NCBI RefSeq assembly: GCF_015864575.1
Contig: NZ_JADYWW010000002.1
Coordinates: 186,001-250,000 of the forward strand
Reading direction: 5' to 3'
Origin: Salinibacterium sp. SWN248
GTDB lineage: Bacteria; Actinomycetota; Actinomycetes; Actinomycetales; Microbacteriaceae
Length of the DNA: 64,000 nucleotides
Shown one piece after another: positions 63,916-64,000 of the stretch (position 1 is the stretch's first letter; each line of letters begins with the position of its first letter). The notes below the pieces were generated by a model. The model did no database searches and was not told the DNA's origin. It saw only the letters and a program-made list of their open reading frames with translations. The position numbers and the translations under genes are program-made.

Positions 63916-64000
63916 ATGCTCGACCCCGCTAACCTCCTCATGCTCGCACTGCTCTGGCTTACGCTCGGTGGGGTTCTGACGGTTCTCGCTGTGCGCACCT
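63916..64000 (+). CDS. N-terminal fragment of a membrane protein (truncated by window edge)
   Basis: The frame is open from ATG at 63916 to the window end. The visible 28 residues are hydrophobic (LDPANLLMLALLWLTLGGVLTVLAV), consistent with a first membrane helix. Too short to identify. Confidence 0.35.
   Translation, partial: MLDPANLLMLALLWLTLGGVLTVLAVRT

Overview
The window is a 64 kb piece of an actinobacterial chromosome, most likely from the family Microbacteriaceae. The support is high G+C, frequent GTG/TTG starts, many 4-bp ATGA/GTGA gene overlaps, and typical actinobacterial neighbours: DUF501 and FtsB/DivIC genes beside enolase, DUF4307 before greA, DUF4245 between xseB and a carbonic anhydrase, and a DUF6264-like gene behind ispH. 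The genus is not determined. Nearly everything is core or housekeeping DNA. There is no phage, IS element, CRISPR array or rRNA, and one tRNA was found.

Layout. 0-9.6 kb: a truncated secreted binding-protein gene, a PPOX-fold protein, a CDGSH / iron-dependent oxidase-like pair, a TPP riboswitch driving an MFS transporter, a Fic protein with a 13-bp inverted repeat upstream, an LLM flavin oxidoreductase, Ppx/GppA, a SOUL protein, YjdM and a nitroreductase. 9.6-13.8 kb: the only accessory island. It holds a PD-(D/E)XK-type gene broken by an in-frame TAG and a RloC/PrrC-like AAA_13 ATPase with a zinc-hook CPFC and an anticodon-nuclease-like R-x3-E...H signature. Two 42-bp imperfect direct repeats bracket it, and it lacks the GGATGCC heptamer that is abundant everywhere else.

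13.8-33.5 kb: small membrane and unknown proteins, an SDR-like protein, a class II glutamine amidotransferase, ychF, mmsA with a LysR regulator, rmuC, glpX and fbaA (gluconeogenesis/glycolysis), ispH, xseA-xseB, DUF4245, carbonic anhydrase, fumC and phoH. 33.6-50.7 kb: uppS, TrhA/hemolysin III, greA, ilvA, an AI-2E transporter, a four-gene ABC importer, YcaQ-like, HtpX and LemA, then an FAD monooxygenase, an aldonolactone oxidase and a PLP-dependent amino-acid deaminase/aldolase.

50.9-53.2 kb: a compact arsenic locus with a divergent aquaporin, an ArsR-ArsC fusion and a separate ArsC. Related inverted-repeat operators lie in both promoter regions. It is followed by a tRNA with a UAA anticodon. 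53.3-64 kb: NDH-2, an S8 protease, DUF501, FtsB/DivIC, enolase, a CPBP protease, hisS, a TetR regulator, MazG, an SGNH hydrolase, a thermonuclease and a truncated ORF at the right edge.

The most interesting items are the small defence-like island, the arsenic locus with its operators, the Fic operator, the TPP-riboswitch transporter, and a genome-wide excess of GGATGCC/GGCATCC that is missing from the island. I did not find a clear multi-gene system that I can call new.
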